Part shown: in pieces, positions 1 through 8,080 of the stretch
How positions within the stretch are numbered: the stretch's first letter is position 1
How the letters are laid out: each line of letters starts with the position of its first letter
Assembly: GCA_945865935.1 (NCBI GenBank)
Contig: CAMBFI010000010.1
Coordinates: 1-64,000 of the forward strand
Direction of reading: 5' to 3'
Length of the DNA: 64,000 nt
From: Bordetella parapertussis
GTDB lineage: Bacteria > Pseudomonadota > Gammaproteobacteria > Burkholderiales > Burkholderiaceae_B
The notes under the pieces: generated by a model
What the model was told of the DNA's origin: nothing
Database searches by the model: none
The model's input: only the letters and a program-made list of their open reading frames with translations
Position numbers and translations under genes: made by a program

Positions 1-1118
1 GTAGCGATTGCTCGTCTCAAGCGCTGGGCAGCCAGATAGTCAACTGCTCGGACAAGCGAGCCGGCCAAGAGCTTATCTCGTAAGGCAAACCCCATCTGAT
101 CAGCATGATGTTTGAGTTCATCCTCATGGATCGCGGCACTTTCTGCAGGCCCGATCATTCGGGATGCTGCAAAGCATTCTGCCGCCGGAATAGGAAGTTT
201 GACGCGCGTCAGGCGTGCACCGAGCTTTTCAAGAACCTCTAGACCTTTAAGGAGCCCGTTTTGTAACGGTCGGTCTGCTTGCGGAAAGCCGGGGCCTGGA
301 TCGTCAACCACGGCAATCCGTAAACCTGAAATCGGCAACCCCACACTACGCGACATCGAGCGCTGAGGCAAAGCGTTTGCCGCGGGTGGTCCCAGCAAGG
401 TATCAAGAATCATCGCGCAGTCTTGAACCGTCCAGGCAAAGGGGCCGGGCGTGTCAAGAGACCAGCAGTTGGGAAGAATTCCTTGGGTCGAGAGACGCCC
501 GGGCGTGGTGATCATGCCCACTGCACCGCAGGCGGCTGCAGGCAGTCGCACCGAGCCTGTTGTGTCGGAACCCAGCGCAAAAAGAGTTGTGCCTGCGGCC
601 ACTGCTGCGCCTGCGCCAGTCGACGAGCCACCCGTAAATCTTTCTACATCCCAAGGGTTGCGTGCCGGCGGAAAAGGTAGATCGAAGTATTCGCCTCCGT
701 TCCCCGTCCCGAACTCCCACGTCGCTAATTTACCAATCAACACCGCGCCTGCGGCTTTAAGGTCAGCGACAAGCGGTGCATCAACCTCCGGTGTGTGCCC
801 TAAGCGCAACCGAGAGCCGGCCGTCGCAGGCAATCCGGCTACGTCGTAATTATCTTTTACTGCGAACGGAATCCCATGAAGTGGACCCTTCCATATTCCA
901 TTTCGCAGTTCACTTTCGGCTTGTTTTGCCGCTTGGCGCGCGGGTTCGACTGCAACACAAATATAAGAATGAATCTTACCGTCTACCTCAGCGATGCGAT
1001 CAAGATAGGCTTCAAGCAACTCGACAGGCGACAAGCTGGCGGCTTGAATGCGAGCGGACGCTTCAGCGAGCGTAATTTTCCATAAGTCCTTGGAAGAAGG
1101 AGGCGTTTTCTTTTTCAT
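1..1118 (-). CDS. Amidase signature family enzyme (C-terminus outside window)
   Basis: The reading frame on the minus strand opens at ATG 1118 and is still open at base 1, giving about 372 residues of a family usually 430-500 long. The amidase-signature catalytic triad is visible: Lys near residue 88 in PFAVKDNYD, the cis-serine around 165-166 in TGGSSTGAG, and the nucleophile Ser near 189 in SDTTGSVR. The family hydrolyses carboxamides to acid plus ammonia in the cytoplasm. The start overlaps the stop of the upstream RraA-like gene by ATGA, so the two are probably translationally coupled. It is the third gene of an operon starting at 2435. The substrate is unknown. GatA is unlikely because there is no GatB or GatC and the setting is catabolic. 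Confidence 0.9.
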   Translation of the reverse strand, partial: MKKKTPPSSKDLWKITLAEASARIQAASLSPVELLEAYLDRIAEVDGKIHSYICVAVEPARQAAKQAESELRNGIWKGPLHGIPFAVKDNYDVAGLPATAGSRLRLGHTPEVDAPLVADLKAAGAVLIGKLATWEFGTGNGGEYFDLPFPPARNPWDVERFTGGSSTGAGAAVAAGTTLFALGSDTTGSVRLPAAACGAVGMITTPGRLSTQGILPNCWSLDTPGPFAWTVQDCAMILDTLLGPPAANALPQRSMSRSVGLPISGLRIAVVDDPGPGFPQADRPLQNGLLKGLEVLEKLGARLTRVKLPIPAAECFAASRMIGPAESAAIHEDELKHHADQMGFALRDKLLAGSLVRAVDYLAAQRLRRAIA

Positions 1119-1795
1119 GCGATCCAATGCACGCCGGCTTGGCTTAATAGGTTCTCAAAGTTTGGCGGCTTCGTTGCGCCTGACGCCACACGATCTTGTA
1201 TTAAGCGATCTTGTGTAAATAGTGCGTCGAGCTTTGGCTCGATGTTGTGGACATTCGTGCTGGGTATCGTCGCGACACCATCCTCATCGACCACAATAAA
1301 ATCACCCGCTTGGATAGTCGTGGTTGAAAGCGTTACTGAGACGCCCACCGTACCTGGACCATGTTTACTTGGTGCACGCGCAGAGGTGCCCAGGGCAAAC
1401 ACGGGCAAATTCAGTTTTCTGAGGCCATCCATGTCTCGAACAAAACCATTCACTAAGACACCGGAGGCCCCTGCGTTTTTGTAGAGACCAATGATGTGAT
1501 CACCTAATAAGGCGCACTTCCCATTGCCGGTGGAGGTCACGATCACAAGATCACCTGGTTTGATGACGCTTAGCGCCGCATAAGGCGCTAAGTTGTCATC
1601 CACAGTGGTCATGATGGGCAGCGCGAGTCCGGCCATGCGCTCGGGTCCTGCCATTCGACGTAAGCTTAGATCGAGCGTGGCAGCCCCAGCGGTGACGTCG
1701 CTGAGCTGACTGCTCGATGCCTGCATCAACGCAGGAATTCCCGCTAGATCGACACGCGCCCAGTCACGCCGGATGGTGAGTGCAGCATTAGCCAT
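1115..1795 (-). CDS. RraA-like / HMG-CHA aldolase family protein
   Basis: This 226-residue protein belongs to the RraA/dimethylmenaquinone-methyltransferase fold, which includes divalent-metal class II aldolases for 4-hydroxy-4-methyl-2-oxoglutarate and 4-carboxy-4-hydroxy-2-oxoadipate and oxaloacetate decarboxylases. Visible family features are KPGDLVIV (about 80-87), the core GVLVNGFVRDMDGL (about 114-127) with the Arg-Asp pair used for substrate and metal binding, KHGPG (about 144) and a D-E-D-G near 173. The usual Asp before the Gly of the core is Asn here. The start lies inside the end of the isochorismatase-like gene (8-nt overlap). The catabolic neighbours favour an aldolase or decarboxylase over the RNase E inhibitor role of RraA. 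Exact substrate not determinable. Confidence 0.85.
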   Translation of the reverse strand: MANAALTIRRDWARVDLAGIPALMQASSSQLSDVTAGAATLDLSLRRMAGPERMAGLALPIMTTVDDNLAPYAALSVIKPGDLVIVTSTGNGKCALLGDHIIGLYKNAGASGVLVNGFVRDMDGLRKLNLPVFALGTSARAPSKHGPGTVGVSVTLSTTTIQAGDFIVVDEDGVATIPSTNVHNIEPKLDALFTQDRLIQDRVASGATKPPNFENLLSQAGVHWIA

Positions 1796-2435
1796 CTAAG
1801 CGGTTAGAAAGCGTATCAAGCCAGGAAATCACTTCGGCTTTAGGCAAGACGTCGCCGTACTTTGCATTAATGTCAAACAGTGCGGCATCGTGAGGAGCAT
1901 CATGACGATCTCCGCAACATTCTTTGGGAACTATCACGCGATAGCCGTACTGTATGGCATCGACGGCTGTTGCCCGGACACAGCCGCTTGTTGAGCAGCC
2001 TATCAGGACGGTCGTATCAATGCCTAAGGTCTTGAGTGTCGAACCAAGCGATGTTCCGAAAAAACTGCTTGGATACTGTTTCGTGACAATAAAGTCTGAG
2101 GGCTGTGGCGTGATGCGATCGTCGATTGCACCAAGAGGTGCGCCTTGAATAAACAACTTGAGCGAAGGCACTTTCTTAAAAAATAGTCCACCATCCAAGC
2201 CAGAGGGGTGATACACCACCTGCGTATAGATGATGGGTGCGCCCGCGCGGCGCGCGGCGGCCAACAAGGGAATCGACTGACCGACCGCATCGACGACACC
2301 TTGACCAAAAAAAGGTGCGCCCTCAGTGGTGTACGCCTTCACAAAGTCGATCACAATGACGGCAGGTTTTTCACCAAATCCTAATCGTGTATCAAACACC
2401 CCCCGGTAATTATCCGCGCGGCTTGCATCCGTCAT
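1788..2435 (-). CDS. Isochorismatase-family cysteine amidohydrolase (N-carbamoylsarcosine amidase-like)
   Basis: A 215-residue cytoplasmic hydrolase of the isochorismatase fold. The Asp-Lys-Cys triad is recognisable: Asp in VIVIDFVKAY (about 30), Lys in FIVTKQYPSSFF (about 114) and Cys in GCSTSGCVRATAVDA (second Cys, about 152). The C-terminal part (GDRHDAPHDAALFDINAKYGD, near 172-192) resembles N-carbamoylsarcosine amidase and maleamate amidohydrolase more than true isochorismatases, so hydrolysis of a carbamoyl or amide group is the likely reaction. An AGGA ribosome site precedes ATG 2435. It is first in a three-gene overlapping operon with the RraA-like aldolase and an amidase, and diverges from the GntR regulator across a 328-bp gap. 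Nicotinate or creatinine routes are possible but other marker genes are absent. Confidence 0.88.
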   Translation of the reverse strand: MTDASRADNYRGVFDTRLGFGEKPAVIVIDFVKAYTTEGAPFFGQGVVDAVGQSIPLLAAARRAGAPIIYTQVVYHPSGLDGGLFFKKVPSLKLFIQGAPLGAIDDRITPQPSDFIVTKQYPSSFFGTSLGSTLKTLGIDTTVLIGCSTSGCVRATAVDAIQYGYRVIVPKECCGDRHDAPHDAALFDINAKYGDVLPKAEVISWLDTLSNRLDG

Positions 2436-2763
2436 TATCGTTCCTCATAAAAAGTTTACAAAACTTGTTCAATATAGTGTTCACAATAAAACCAATGAAA
2501 GCCAAGGCACATAGGTTAAAACCCCAAGAGCAATCAATCTTGTAGCAAAGAAAGGAATGACCCCTTTCACGACAGATTCAACTGGAATTTTTGCAATGGA
2601 ACTCATGATCTGCGGCATGCAACGGTGTCACGGCGAGGCCCTGTCAAGAGAGGGCTGTGCAAAATAAGGCCTATAGCACTGATCTGCGTATAATTTTCAT
2701 CATTATCTCCAGTTAAATAACGACAAGCTGGGTTCAAAAGCTAAAAGGTCAACAGTACTCAAC
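2436..2763. other. Divergent intergenic region between amidohydrolase operon and GntR gene
   Basis: An AT-rich 328-bp stretch with no credible gene. It must carry the promoters of the minus-strand amidohydrolase operon and of the plus-strand regulator. Near its left end is a short inverted repeat ACAA-AAC-TTGT (2458-2468), close to a TTGT...ACAA pair separated by 14 bases. These share only the half-sites TTGT/ACAA with the 15-bp motif at 3547 and 9339. There is no full copy of that motif here. Confidence 0.5.
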
Positions 2764-3534
2764 ATGAAAATAAAGCCTTCCAAAGCAAGCACTGCCAGAA
2801 AGCCACGCCAGCCAATTTATAAACGCTTAGCGGTACAACTCACAACCGATATTGAAAAAGATCTTTACAAAGTCGGCGACATCATGCCGACCGAAGACGC
2901 GCTATCAAAAATGTATAAGGTAAGTCGTCATACGGTTCGCCAAGCACTTCGCGAGATCAAAGAGGACGGATTGATCACGTCGCGCGCACGTATCGGAACA
3001 GTGGTTAAGCGAAAGCCTACAGACTTAATGTTTTTCAATGGTATCAACACGATTGTAGATTTGCTCCAATTCGTTGATGCTACGGAAATGCACATCATAG
3101 AAACTAAAAAAATCAGAACGAATGAACTACTTGCTAAAGACTTGAATTGTCCGGTTGGGCAGCAATGGGTGACGGCAACCATCATCAGAAAAATGCCGGA
3201 GCACGTCAAGCCACTTAGTTACTTAGAGCTGTACCTTATTCCTGAATATGCTGATGTACTAAAAGGTGCGAAGGTGTTTTTTAAACCCATCTACTTGATG
3301 GTTGAAGCTCGGCATAGGGTGAAAATTGTTGAAATTGCCCAAGATATAACCGCCACTAATTTAAGTAAATCGCAAGCTACAGTCCTTAAAGCAACCGAGG
3401 GGCAGGCGGCATTAAAGATTCGACGCACCTACTACGACAAAGCCGGAGCGGTCGTTCAAATCAGTAATAGCTTGTATCCCAGTGGCCGTTTTATACAAAG
3501 TTCAAGATTTCGCGCCCAGTTAAACGAGGGCTAA
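2764..3534 (+). CDS. GntR-family transcriptional regulator with UTRA domain
   Basis: A 256-residue regulator of the HutC/FarR branch of GntR. Residues about 17-80 form the winged helix-turn-helix: QPIYKRLAVQL, then IMPTEDALSKMYKVSRHTVRQALREI, then a wing ending in GTVV. Residues about 95-250 are a UTRA ligand-binding domain, ending with RRTYYDKAGAVVQISNSLYP. Such proteins usually repress neighbouring catabolic genes and release DNA on binding a small ligand. Flanking amidases and CoA-transferases make it the likely local controller, and a repeated 15-bp inverted-repeat motif lies just after its stop and again at 9339. It diverges from the amidohydrolase operon. Ligand unknown. Confidence 0.92.
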   Translation: MKIKPSKASTARKPRQPIYKRLAVQLTTDIEKDLYKVGDIMPTEDALSKMYKVSRHTVRQALREIKEDGLITSRARIGTVVKRKPTDLMFFNGINTIVDLLQFVDATEMHIIETKKIRTNELLAKDLNCPVGQQWVTATIIRKMPEHVKPLSYLELYLIPEYADVLKGAKVFFKPIYLMVEARHRVKIVEIAQDITATNLSKSQATVLKATEGQAALKIRRTYYDKAGAVVQISNSLYPSGRFIQSSRFRAQLNEG

Positions 3535-3541
3535 ATACTGT

Positions 3542-3561
3542 TATATTAATTGTACGGACAA
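3542..3561 (+). promoter_or_regulatory. Predicted -10 box plus operator-like motif (copy 1) before amidase
   Basis: The sequence shows TATATT (3542-3547, five of six matches to the sigma-70 -10) running into TAATTGTACGGACAA (3547-3561). The core TTGT-ACGG-ACAA is an inverted repeat. The expected start of transcription falls inside it, about 40 bases before the amidase ATG at 3594. No good -35 is visible at 17-bp spacing. The same 15 bases recur at 9339-9353. Confidence 0.6.
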
Positions 3562-3593
3562 ATATTTCATCTCACAAGTGTTTTGAGTCAAAC

Positions 3594-4949
3594 ATGAACA
3601 GTCAACACCTATCGTCTCTGCAAAGGTTGGAACAGTGCTTCGAAGCAATTGAGGCATGGAATCCTTTAGTCAACGCGATGATGATTGTCGATACAGACGG
3701 TGCGCGCCGTGCCGCGCAAGCGGCTGATGACGCTGCCGCGCAAGGACGGTCGCTTGGCTTACTTCACGGCATCCCGATTGCCGTTAAAGATAACTTGGAT
3801 ACGGCGGGTTTACGTACGACGTATGGATCTGGTTTTTTTAAAAATCACGTTCCTACAAAGGATGCGACAGTGGTCAGGCGATTGCGCCAAGCGGGGGCAG
3901 TCATTGTCGGCAAGGCGAGTTTGCATGAATTTGCCTTTGGTGTGCGTTCAAACAATCCAGTGTCCGGTCAGTGTCGGAACCCCTGGGACATTACACGCAT
4001 ACCCGGCGGCTCAAGTGGTGGATCCGGGGTTGTGGTCGCAACGGGCATGTCGCAAATGGCGCTTGGAACCGATACTGGAGGGTCAGTTCGAATTCCGGCG
4101 GCGCTCAATGGCGTGACTGGGCTGCGCACTACGCTTGGGCGGGTGCCCAACACAGGGTGCATGCCGGTCAGCGAGACCCACGACACGGTAGGACCGATGG
4201 CGCGCACGGCGCATGAGGCGGCACAGTTATTCGCAGTACTCGCGGGTTTTGATCCTGAAGATCCCATCAGCGAGTCAGTGAGACTTGAGCAATTTTTACC
4301 GAATTTGCGACAGGGCATTAAAGGCGTAAAGATTGGTGTCTCAACCAATCACTATTTCGAGGACCTCGACCCCTGCGTCGCAAAGGCGATGGAGCAAGCG
4401 TTGGATACGCTTAAAAAACTCGGAGCTGAAATCGTCGATATCGCATTACCCGGCGCCGAGTTGGCACATGCAAGTTCGACACATATGATTTATTTGGATG
4501 CGTGTGTCACGCATGCGGAGCGCCTTGCGATCGGAGGTGAGAACTGGAGCCCTCAGACCTTAGAGCGTATGAAAATGGGACTTAGCTATACGGGTACCGA
4601 TTACGCGCGTGCGATGCGCCATCGAGAGGCCTGGGTACGCCAGATGCAGACAGTATTTACAAAAATTGATGTCTTGCTATCACCCACTACAAAGACGGTT
4701 GCCCCCCCGATCATTGAAGACCGAAATTTATTTGAAGCAACGCGCGCGGTCACTGCCAATACCTATGTGGGTGCATTCGCCAAAATACCTGGCCTGTCGG
4801 TGCCTTGTGGCCTATCCATCCAAGGGCTTCCAATCGGCCTCATGCTCGAGGCGGCTGCTTGGAATGAGCCTTTGCTTTTGCAGGTAGGTTGTGCGTTTCA
4901 AGACGTGACGGATTGGCATACCCTACGTCCAGCGATGCCCAAAGGGTAA
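3594..4949 (+). CDS. Amidase (amidase signature family)
   Basis: A complete 451-residue cytoplasmic amidase of normal family length. The Ser-cisSer-Lys triad is intact: Lys65 in PIAVKDNLDTAG, cis-serine at 140-141 in PGGSSGGSG and nucleophile Ser164 in GTDTGGSVRIP. It resembles the GatA/AtzF-like group, but no GatB, GatC or urea carboxylase neighbours exist, so small-molecule amide hydrolysis is likelier than tRNA amidation. It has no signal peptide. A GAG-type ribosome site precedes ATG 3594. It follows the GntR gene by 59 bp, with the operator-like motif between them, and ends 19 bp before the convergent CitE-like gene. It is probably co-regulated with the CoA-transferase operon that starts at 9317. 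Confidence 0.92.
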   Translation: MNSQHLSSLQRLEQCFEAIEAWNPLVNAMMIVDTDGARRAAQAADDAAAQGRSLGLLHGIPIAVKDNLDTAGLRTTYGSGFFKNHVPTKDATVVRRLRQAGAVIVGKASLHEFAFGVRSNNPVSGQCRNPWDITRIPGGSSGGSGVVVATGMSQMALGTDTGGSVRIPAALNGVTGLRTTLGRVPNTGCMPVSETHDTVGPMARTAHEAAQLFAVLAGFDPEDPISESVRLEQFLPNLRQGIKGVKIGVSTNHYFEDLDPCVAKAMEQALDTLKKLGAEIVDIALPGAELAHASSTHMIYLDACVTHAERLAIGGENWSPQTLERMKMGLSYTGTDYARAMRHREAWVRQMQTVFTKIDVLLSPTTKTVAPPIIEDRNLFEATRAVTANTYVGAFAKIPGLSVPCGLSIQGLPIGLMLEAAAWNEPLLLQVGCAFQDVTDWHTLRPAMPKG

Positions 4950-4968
4950 GCGCCCACAAGTATTCAAA

Positions 4969-5856
4969 TCACTTCGTCATCTTTAAGTGACGGGCTAAGT
5001 CTAATGTGCGCTGGGCAGGTGCGATTAGATCGACCGCCACGAACGTGCCATCGACGACTGCAGTACCAAATCCTTTTTTTATACTCTCTTGATACCCCAA
5101 GATTAATTTTTCTGCCGCCTCGATTTCTTCCGCAGAGGGAGAAAATATTTTATTCACGACATCGATTTGGTTCGGATGAAACACCACCTTGCCGCAGAAG
5201 CCAAACTCACGTGCAATGATTGCGTCCGCTTGTGTTGCTTCTGCGTCTTTGACGCGTTCAAAAAAGGCTGCATCGATTGCTTGTATGTTGCACGCCGCAG
5301 CCGCAGCCGTTACGACTGATCTTGGAAAATGTAAGGTGTTAGCAGAAATTTTTGCACCGGTTGCTGAGCAATAGTCCCCTGAGCCAAAAAATAGCGCTTT
5401 AGTGCGAGGCAACGTATCTGAAATAGACAAGGCATTCAATATGCCTCGAGGTGTCTCAAGCATGACGATCAGTTGAAGAGGATGCTGCTGATCTCGATCA
5501 GCCTGTAAGGAATTGAGTCGTTCTTCAAGGAGTAGCAAACTATGACTTGATTCAACTTTCGGGATCATGAGTGAATCGATCATCGAAAGCGGCAGTGCGG
5601 ACAGATCATCCAAACCGTACGGGGTATCCAAACCATTAATGCGAACGCAAATCTCTTGATGATTACGTCGCAAGGCTTGAATGGTTTCACAGGTAATCTG
5701 GCGTGCCGCAGATTTTTCAGCGGGCGGAATACTATCCTCGAGATCAATGACTAGCGAATCACAAGGCAGGCTTGTCGCCTTCATGATCCGGTCTGGGCGA
5801 TTGCCTGGCGTCATTAACATAGACCGACGTACGTAAACCGATTTGCGTGTAAACAT
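4969..5856 (-). CDS. CitE-like CoA-ester lyase (HpcH/HpaI aldolase superfamily)
   Basis: A 295-residue Mg-dependent TIM-barrel lyase of the citrate lyase beta / citramalyl-CoA / malyl-CoA lyase group. Visible elements are RRSMLMTPGNRPDR (10-23), VIDLEDSIPPAEK (36-48), Arg72 in CVRIN, PKVES (99-103), the metal-binding Glu134 in MLETPRG, Asp161 in GSGDY and the C-terminal VVFHPNQIDVVN. The family cleaves 3-hydroxyacyl-CoA esters to acetyl-CoA or propionyl-CoA plus a 2-oxoacid. It is the last gene of the four-gene minus-strand operon 9317-4969, 13 bp after a CoA-transferase, which would supply its thioester substrate. No CitD/CitF partners are present, so it probably acts on free CoA esters rather than as a citrate lyase subunit. 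Confidence 0.9.
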   Translation of the reverse strand: MFTRKSVYVRRSMLMTPGNRPDRIMKATSLPCDSLVIDLEDSIPPAEKSAARQITCETIQALRRNHQEICVRINGLDTPYGLDDLSALPLSMIDSLMIPKVESSHSLLLLEERLNSLQADRDQQHPLQLIVMLETPRGILNALSISDTLPRTKALFFGSGDYCSATGAKISANTLHFPRSVVTAAAAACNIQAIDAAFFERVKDAEATQADAIIAREFGFCGKVVFHPNQIDVVNKIFSPSAEEIEAAEKLILGYQESIKKGFGTAVVDGTFVAVDLIAPAQRTLDLARHLKMTK

Positions 5857-5869
5857 ACTTACGATGTCC

Positions 5870-7084
5870 TTAAATAACGCCTTTGTTTACAAGCTCTGCA
5901 ATCCGTTCAGCCGATAGGCCTAAGCGTCCTCTAAATACTTCGTCGTTGTGTTGACCAAGCGCAGGCCCTAGACTTCGAATTTTTCCTGGTGTGTCAGTCA
6001 GTCGTGGCACTAAATTCGGAATGGCGTGCTCTTGTCCAAAGGCGTCCTTCATATACTTGATGTTTTCTCGTGCGGCATATTGAGGATCGACAAATATTTC
6101 ATCAATTGAATACACCGAGCCACAGGGAACTTGGAAAGATTCGCACGTGGATAAGACTTGTTCTCGAGTCAGTGTCGAAGACCAAGCGCCCACAAACTCA
6201 TCCACCACAGAGCGCTCTGCTTCGCGTTGAGTGATTGTGCCCCATTTGCCGTCCCCTCCAAATTCTGGGACACCCATGGCAAGGGCGAGTCTTTCGAAAA
6301 TTTTGTCACTCGTGCAGGCGATCGCGATCCACTTGTCATCTTTGGTGGGGTAATGACTGTGTGGAACAACATTGACTGTACCGGGGCCCATGCGTTCGCG
6401 AACAAAGCCTTTCATATGATAGGACGGTGCGATTTCATCCAGGATGCGGAAGACGGGCTCATACAGTCCAATATCTACCACTTGCCCACGGCCGGTTTTT
6501 TGTAAAGCTTGGATGCACAGCAATACTCCCAGCGCGCCGTATAAGCCTGCCAGATAGTCGGGGATGGTCGCTGAACCAGGGGTAACGGGCGGTCGGTCCG
6601 GGTAGCCCGCAAGATAAGACAGTCCGCCGAACGCGTTCCCAATGCGACCGAATCCAGGCCTCGGACTGTATGGCCCAGTCTGCCCGTACCCCGAGATCCG
6701 GACCATAATGAGTTTTGGATTGACTTCTTTCAACACGTCCCATCCAAGCCCCCACTTTTCGAGTGTGCCAGGTTGAAAGTTTTCAACTAAGACATCGGCG
6801 TCTTTAATCAGCGCTTTAAGTAGCTCGGCGCCTTCCGGCTTGCGAAGATCCAAGGTGGCAGATTTTTTATTTCGACATTCGGAAAGCCAAGGCAATGAGT
6901 CGCCATTTGGTGTGATGCTGCCAAAGCGCCGCAAGGCATCTCCCACCTTCGGGAGTTCCAACTTAATCACGTCCGCACCAAATTCGGCGAGCTGTGTGGA
7001 ACAAAACGGACCAGCTAGAAAGCTTGATACGTCAATAACTTTTAAACCGTCTAACGGTTGAATGTTGCTATCGTTGAATTGCAT
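5870..7084 (-). CDS. Class III (CaiB/BaiF) CoA-transferase B
   Basis: A 404-residue CaiB/BaiF-family CoA-transferase, full length for the family. Conserved parts are the opening LKVIDVSSFLAGPFC, the nucleotide-contact segment EFGADVIKLELPKVGDALR (about 33-51), NKKSATLDLR, VLVENFQPGTLEKWGLG, and the catalytic aspartate in TIPDYLAGLYGA (about 173). The family swaps CoA between acids, usually from succinyl-CoA or formyl-/acyl-CoA donors. It lies between the lyase-like gene (42 bp upstream) and the CitE-like lyase (13 bp downstream), implying it makes the hydroxyacyl-CoA that one of them cleaves. It is a divergent paralogue of the transferase at 8067-9317. Confidence 0.92.
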   Translation of the reverse strand: MQFNDSNIQPLDGLKVIDVSSFLAGPFCSTQLAEFGADVIKLELPKVGDALRRFGSITPNGDSLPWLSECRNKKSATLDLRKPEGAELLKALIKDADVLVENFQPGTLEKWGLGWDVLKEVNPKLIMVRISGYGQTGPYSPRPGFGRIGNAFGGLSYLAGYPDRPPVTPGSATIPDYLAGLYGALGVLLCIQALQKTGRGQVVDIGLYEPVFRILDEIAPSYHMKGFVRERMGPGTVNVVPHSHYPTKDDKWIAIACTSDKIFERLALAMGVPEFGGDGKWGTITQREAERSVVDEFVGAWSSTLTREQVLSTCESFQVPCGSVYSIDEIFVDPQYAARENIKYMKDAFGQEHAIPNLVPRLTDTPGKIRSLGPALGQHNDEVFRGRLGLSAERIAELVNKGVI

Positions 7085-7126
7085 AAAATACTCCGATTCA
7101 ATTTGGTTAGCGAGGACAATAAGTTT

Positions 7127-8080
7127 TTAGGCGGGATGCTCGCGTGGATGGTCTTTGCCCCATTGCATGACCGCTTCCCGGGTGCAATCAAGAGCGGAAT
7201 GACTTCTTGGGGAGATCTCAAGTAAGGCAGCAATCTCCTTTGAGGCTTGAGTCACGCGCTCGACGTTCAAGCCAGTTTTTATTTGAAGAAGCTCTAGCAT
7301 ACGCACTAAATCTTCTGCTGGGTAGTTTCCCACCGAGCCGAGCGATTCGGGCATGGCGATTCCACCACCAATGCCACAGATAGCGCCTTCTAAAAACGCA
7401 GCGCCGCCATCAAGTGCGGCAAGGATATTTGCTGTCGCCATGCCTGACAAGTTATGAATATGAAAACCGAACTCGACGTCAGGAAACTGATCGCGCAGCA
7501 TTGAAAAGAGAGCGTTGACATGTCGCGGATCTTCCATTCCGACTGAGCCCGCCAAATACATTTTCTGTATACCCGCATTTCGAAACTTTTTCACCATATC
7601 GATGACGCGCTGCTTGGCAATTAGACCTTCGTACGGACACCAAAAAGACATACCGATCGCAATGACGTAGCTACAACCTGCTGTTTGAGCAATTCTAAAG
7701 GCTTCGATCGCTTGATCGTTGGCCTGCTCAGCACTCATATTCTGATTTTTTTTGAGATAAGTATCGCTTGCGATGGCTAGCCCGACAACTTCGTTAACGC
7801 CTGCTGCGACAGCTCGTGTGGCACCTCGCGCGTTAGGCGCAAGCCCGCGATAGACAGTGCCTGGTTTGCGCTTAATGCGTTCGCACACCTCTTCAGCATC
7901 TCGAAGATTTGGGATCACGCGAGGATGCGCAAAACCAGCGACTTCAATCACTGGAAATCCGGTCTCGGTCAAAATATCAATCATCTTAACTTTGTCTTCA
8001 GTGGATACCCAGCGCTTAAAGCTCTGTAGGCCATCTCGTGCAGAGACATCAATGACGGTTATTTTTTCAGGAAATTGCAT
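7127..8080 (-). CDS. HMG-CoA lyase-like TIM-barrel lyase with Cys-to-Gly change
   Basis: A 317-residue DRE-TIM metallolyase. It keeps the metal and substrate residues of 3-hydroxy-3-methylglutaryl-CoA lyase: Arg15-Asp16 in SARDGLQS, Glu47, His207 and His209 in GFHIHN, and the G-N at 251-252. Two departures stand out. The usual HxHD reads HIHN, and the active-site G-loop reads CGIGGGIAMP, so the catalytic Cys (expected at about 240 as G-G-C) is Gly, while a Cys sits at 235. It overlaps the upstream CoA-transferase by 14 nt. The family breaks C-C bonds of 3-hydroxy-3-alkylglutaryl-type thioesters, but the altered loop means the true reaction may differ. Confidence 0.85.
   Translation of the reverse strand: MQFPEKITVIDVSARDGLQSFKRWVSTEDKVKMIDILTETGFPVIEVAGFAHPRVIPNLRDAEEVCERIKRKPGTVYRGLAPNARGATRAVAAGVNEVVGLAIASDTYLKKNQNMSAEQANDQAIEAFRIAQTAGCSYVIAIGMSFWCPYEGLIAKQRVIDMVKKFRNAGIQKMYLAGSVGMEDPRHVNALFSMLRDQFPDVEFGFHIHNLSGMATANILAALDGGAAFLEGAICGIGGGIAMPESLGSVGNYPAEDLVRMLELLQIKTGLNVERVTQASKEIAALLEISPRSHSALDCTREAVMQWGKDHPREHPA

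Noticed and set aside
1115-1795. RraA, regulator of RNase E activity
   Set aside because: The family also contains aldolases; the operon with two amide hydrolases points to catabolism.
1-4949. Complete nicotinate (Nic) degradation cluster suggested by the maleamate-amidohydrolase-like gene
   Set aside because: No nicotinate hydroxylase, NicC/NicX-type oxygenase or N-formylmaleamate deformylase is visible in the window.
3594-4949. GatA subunit of Glu-tRNA amidotransferase
   Set aside because: No gatB or gatC, and the gene sits under a catabolic-type operator beside CoA-transferases.
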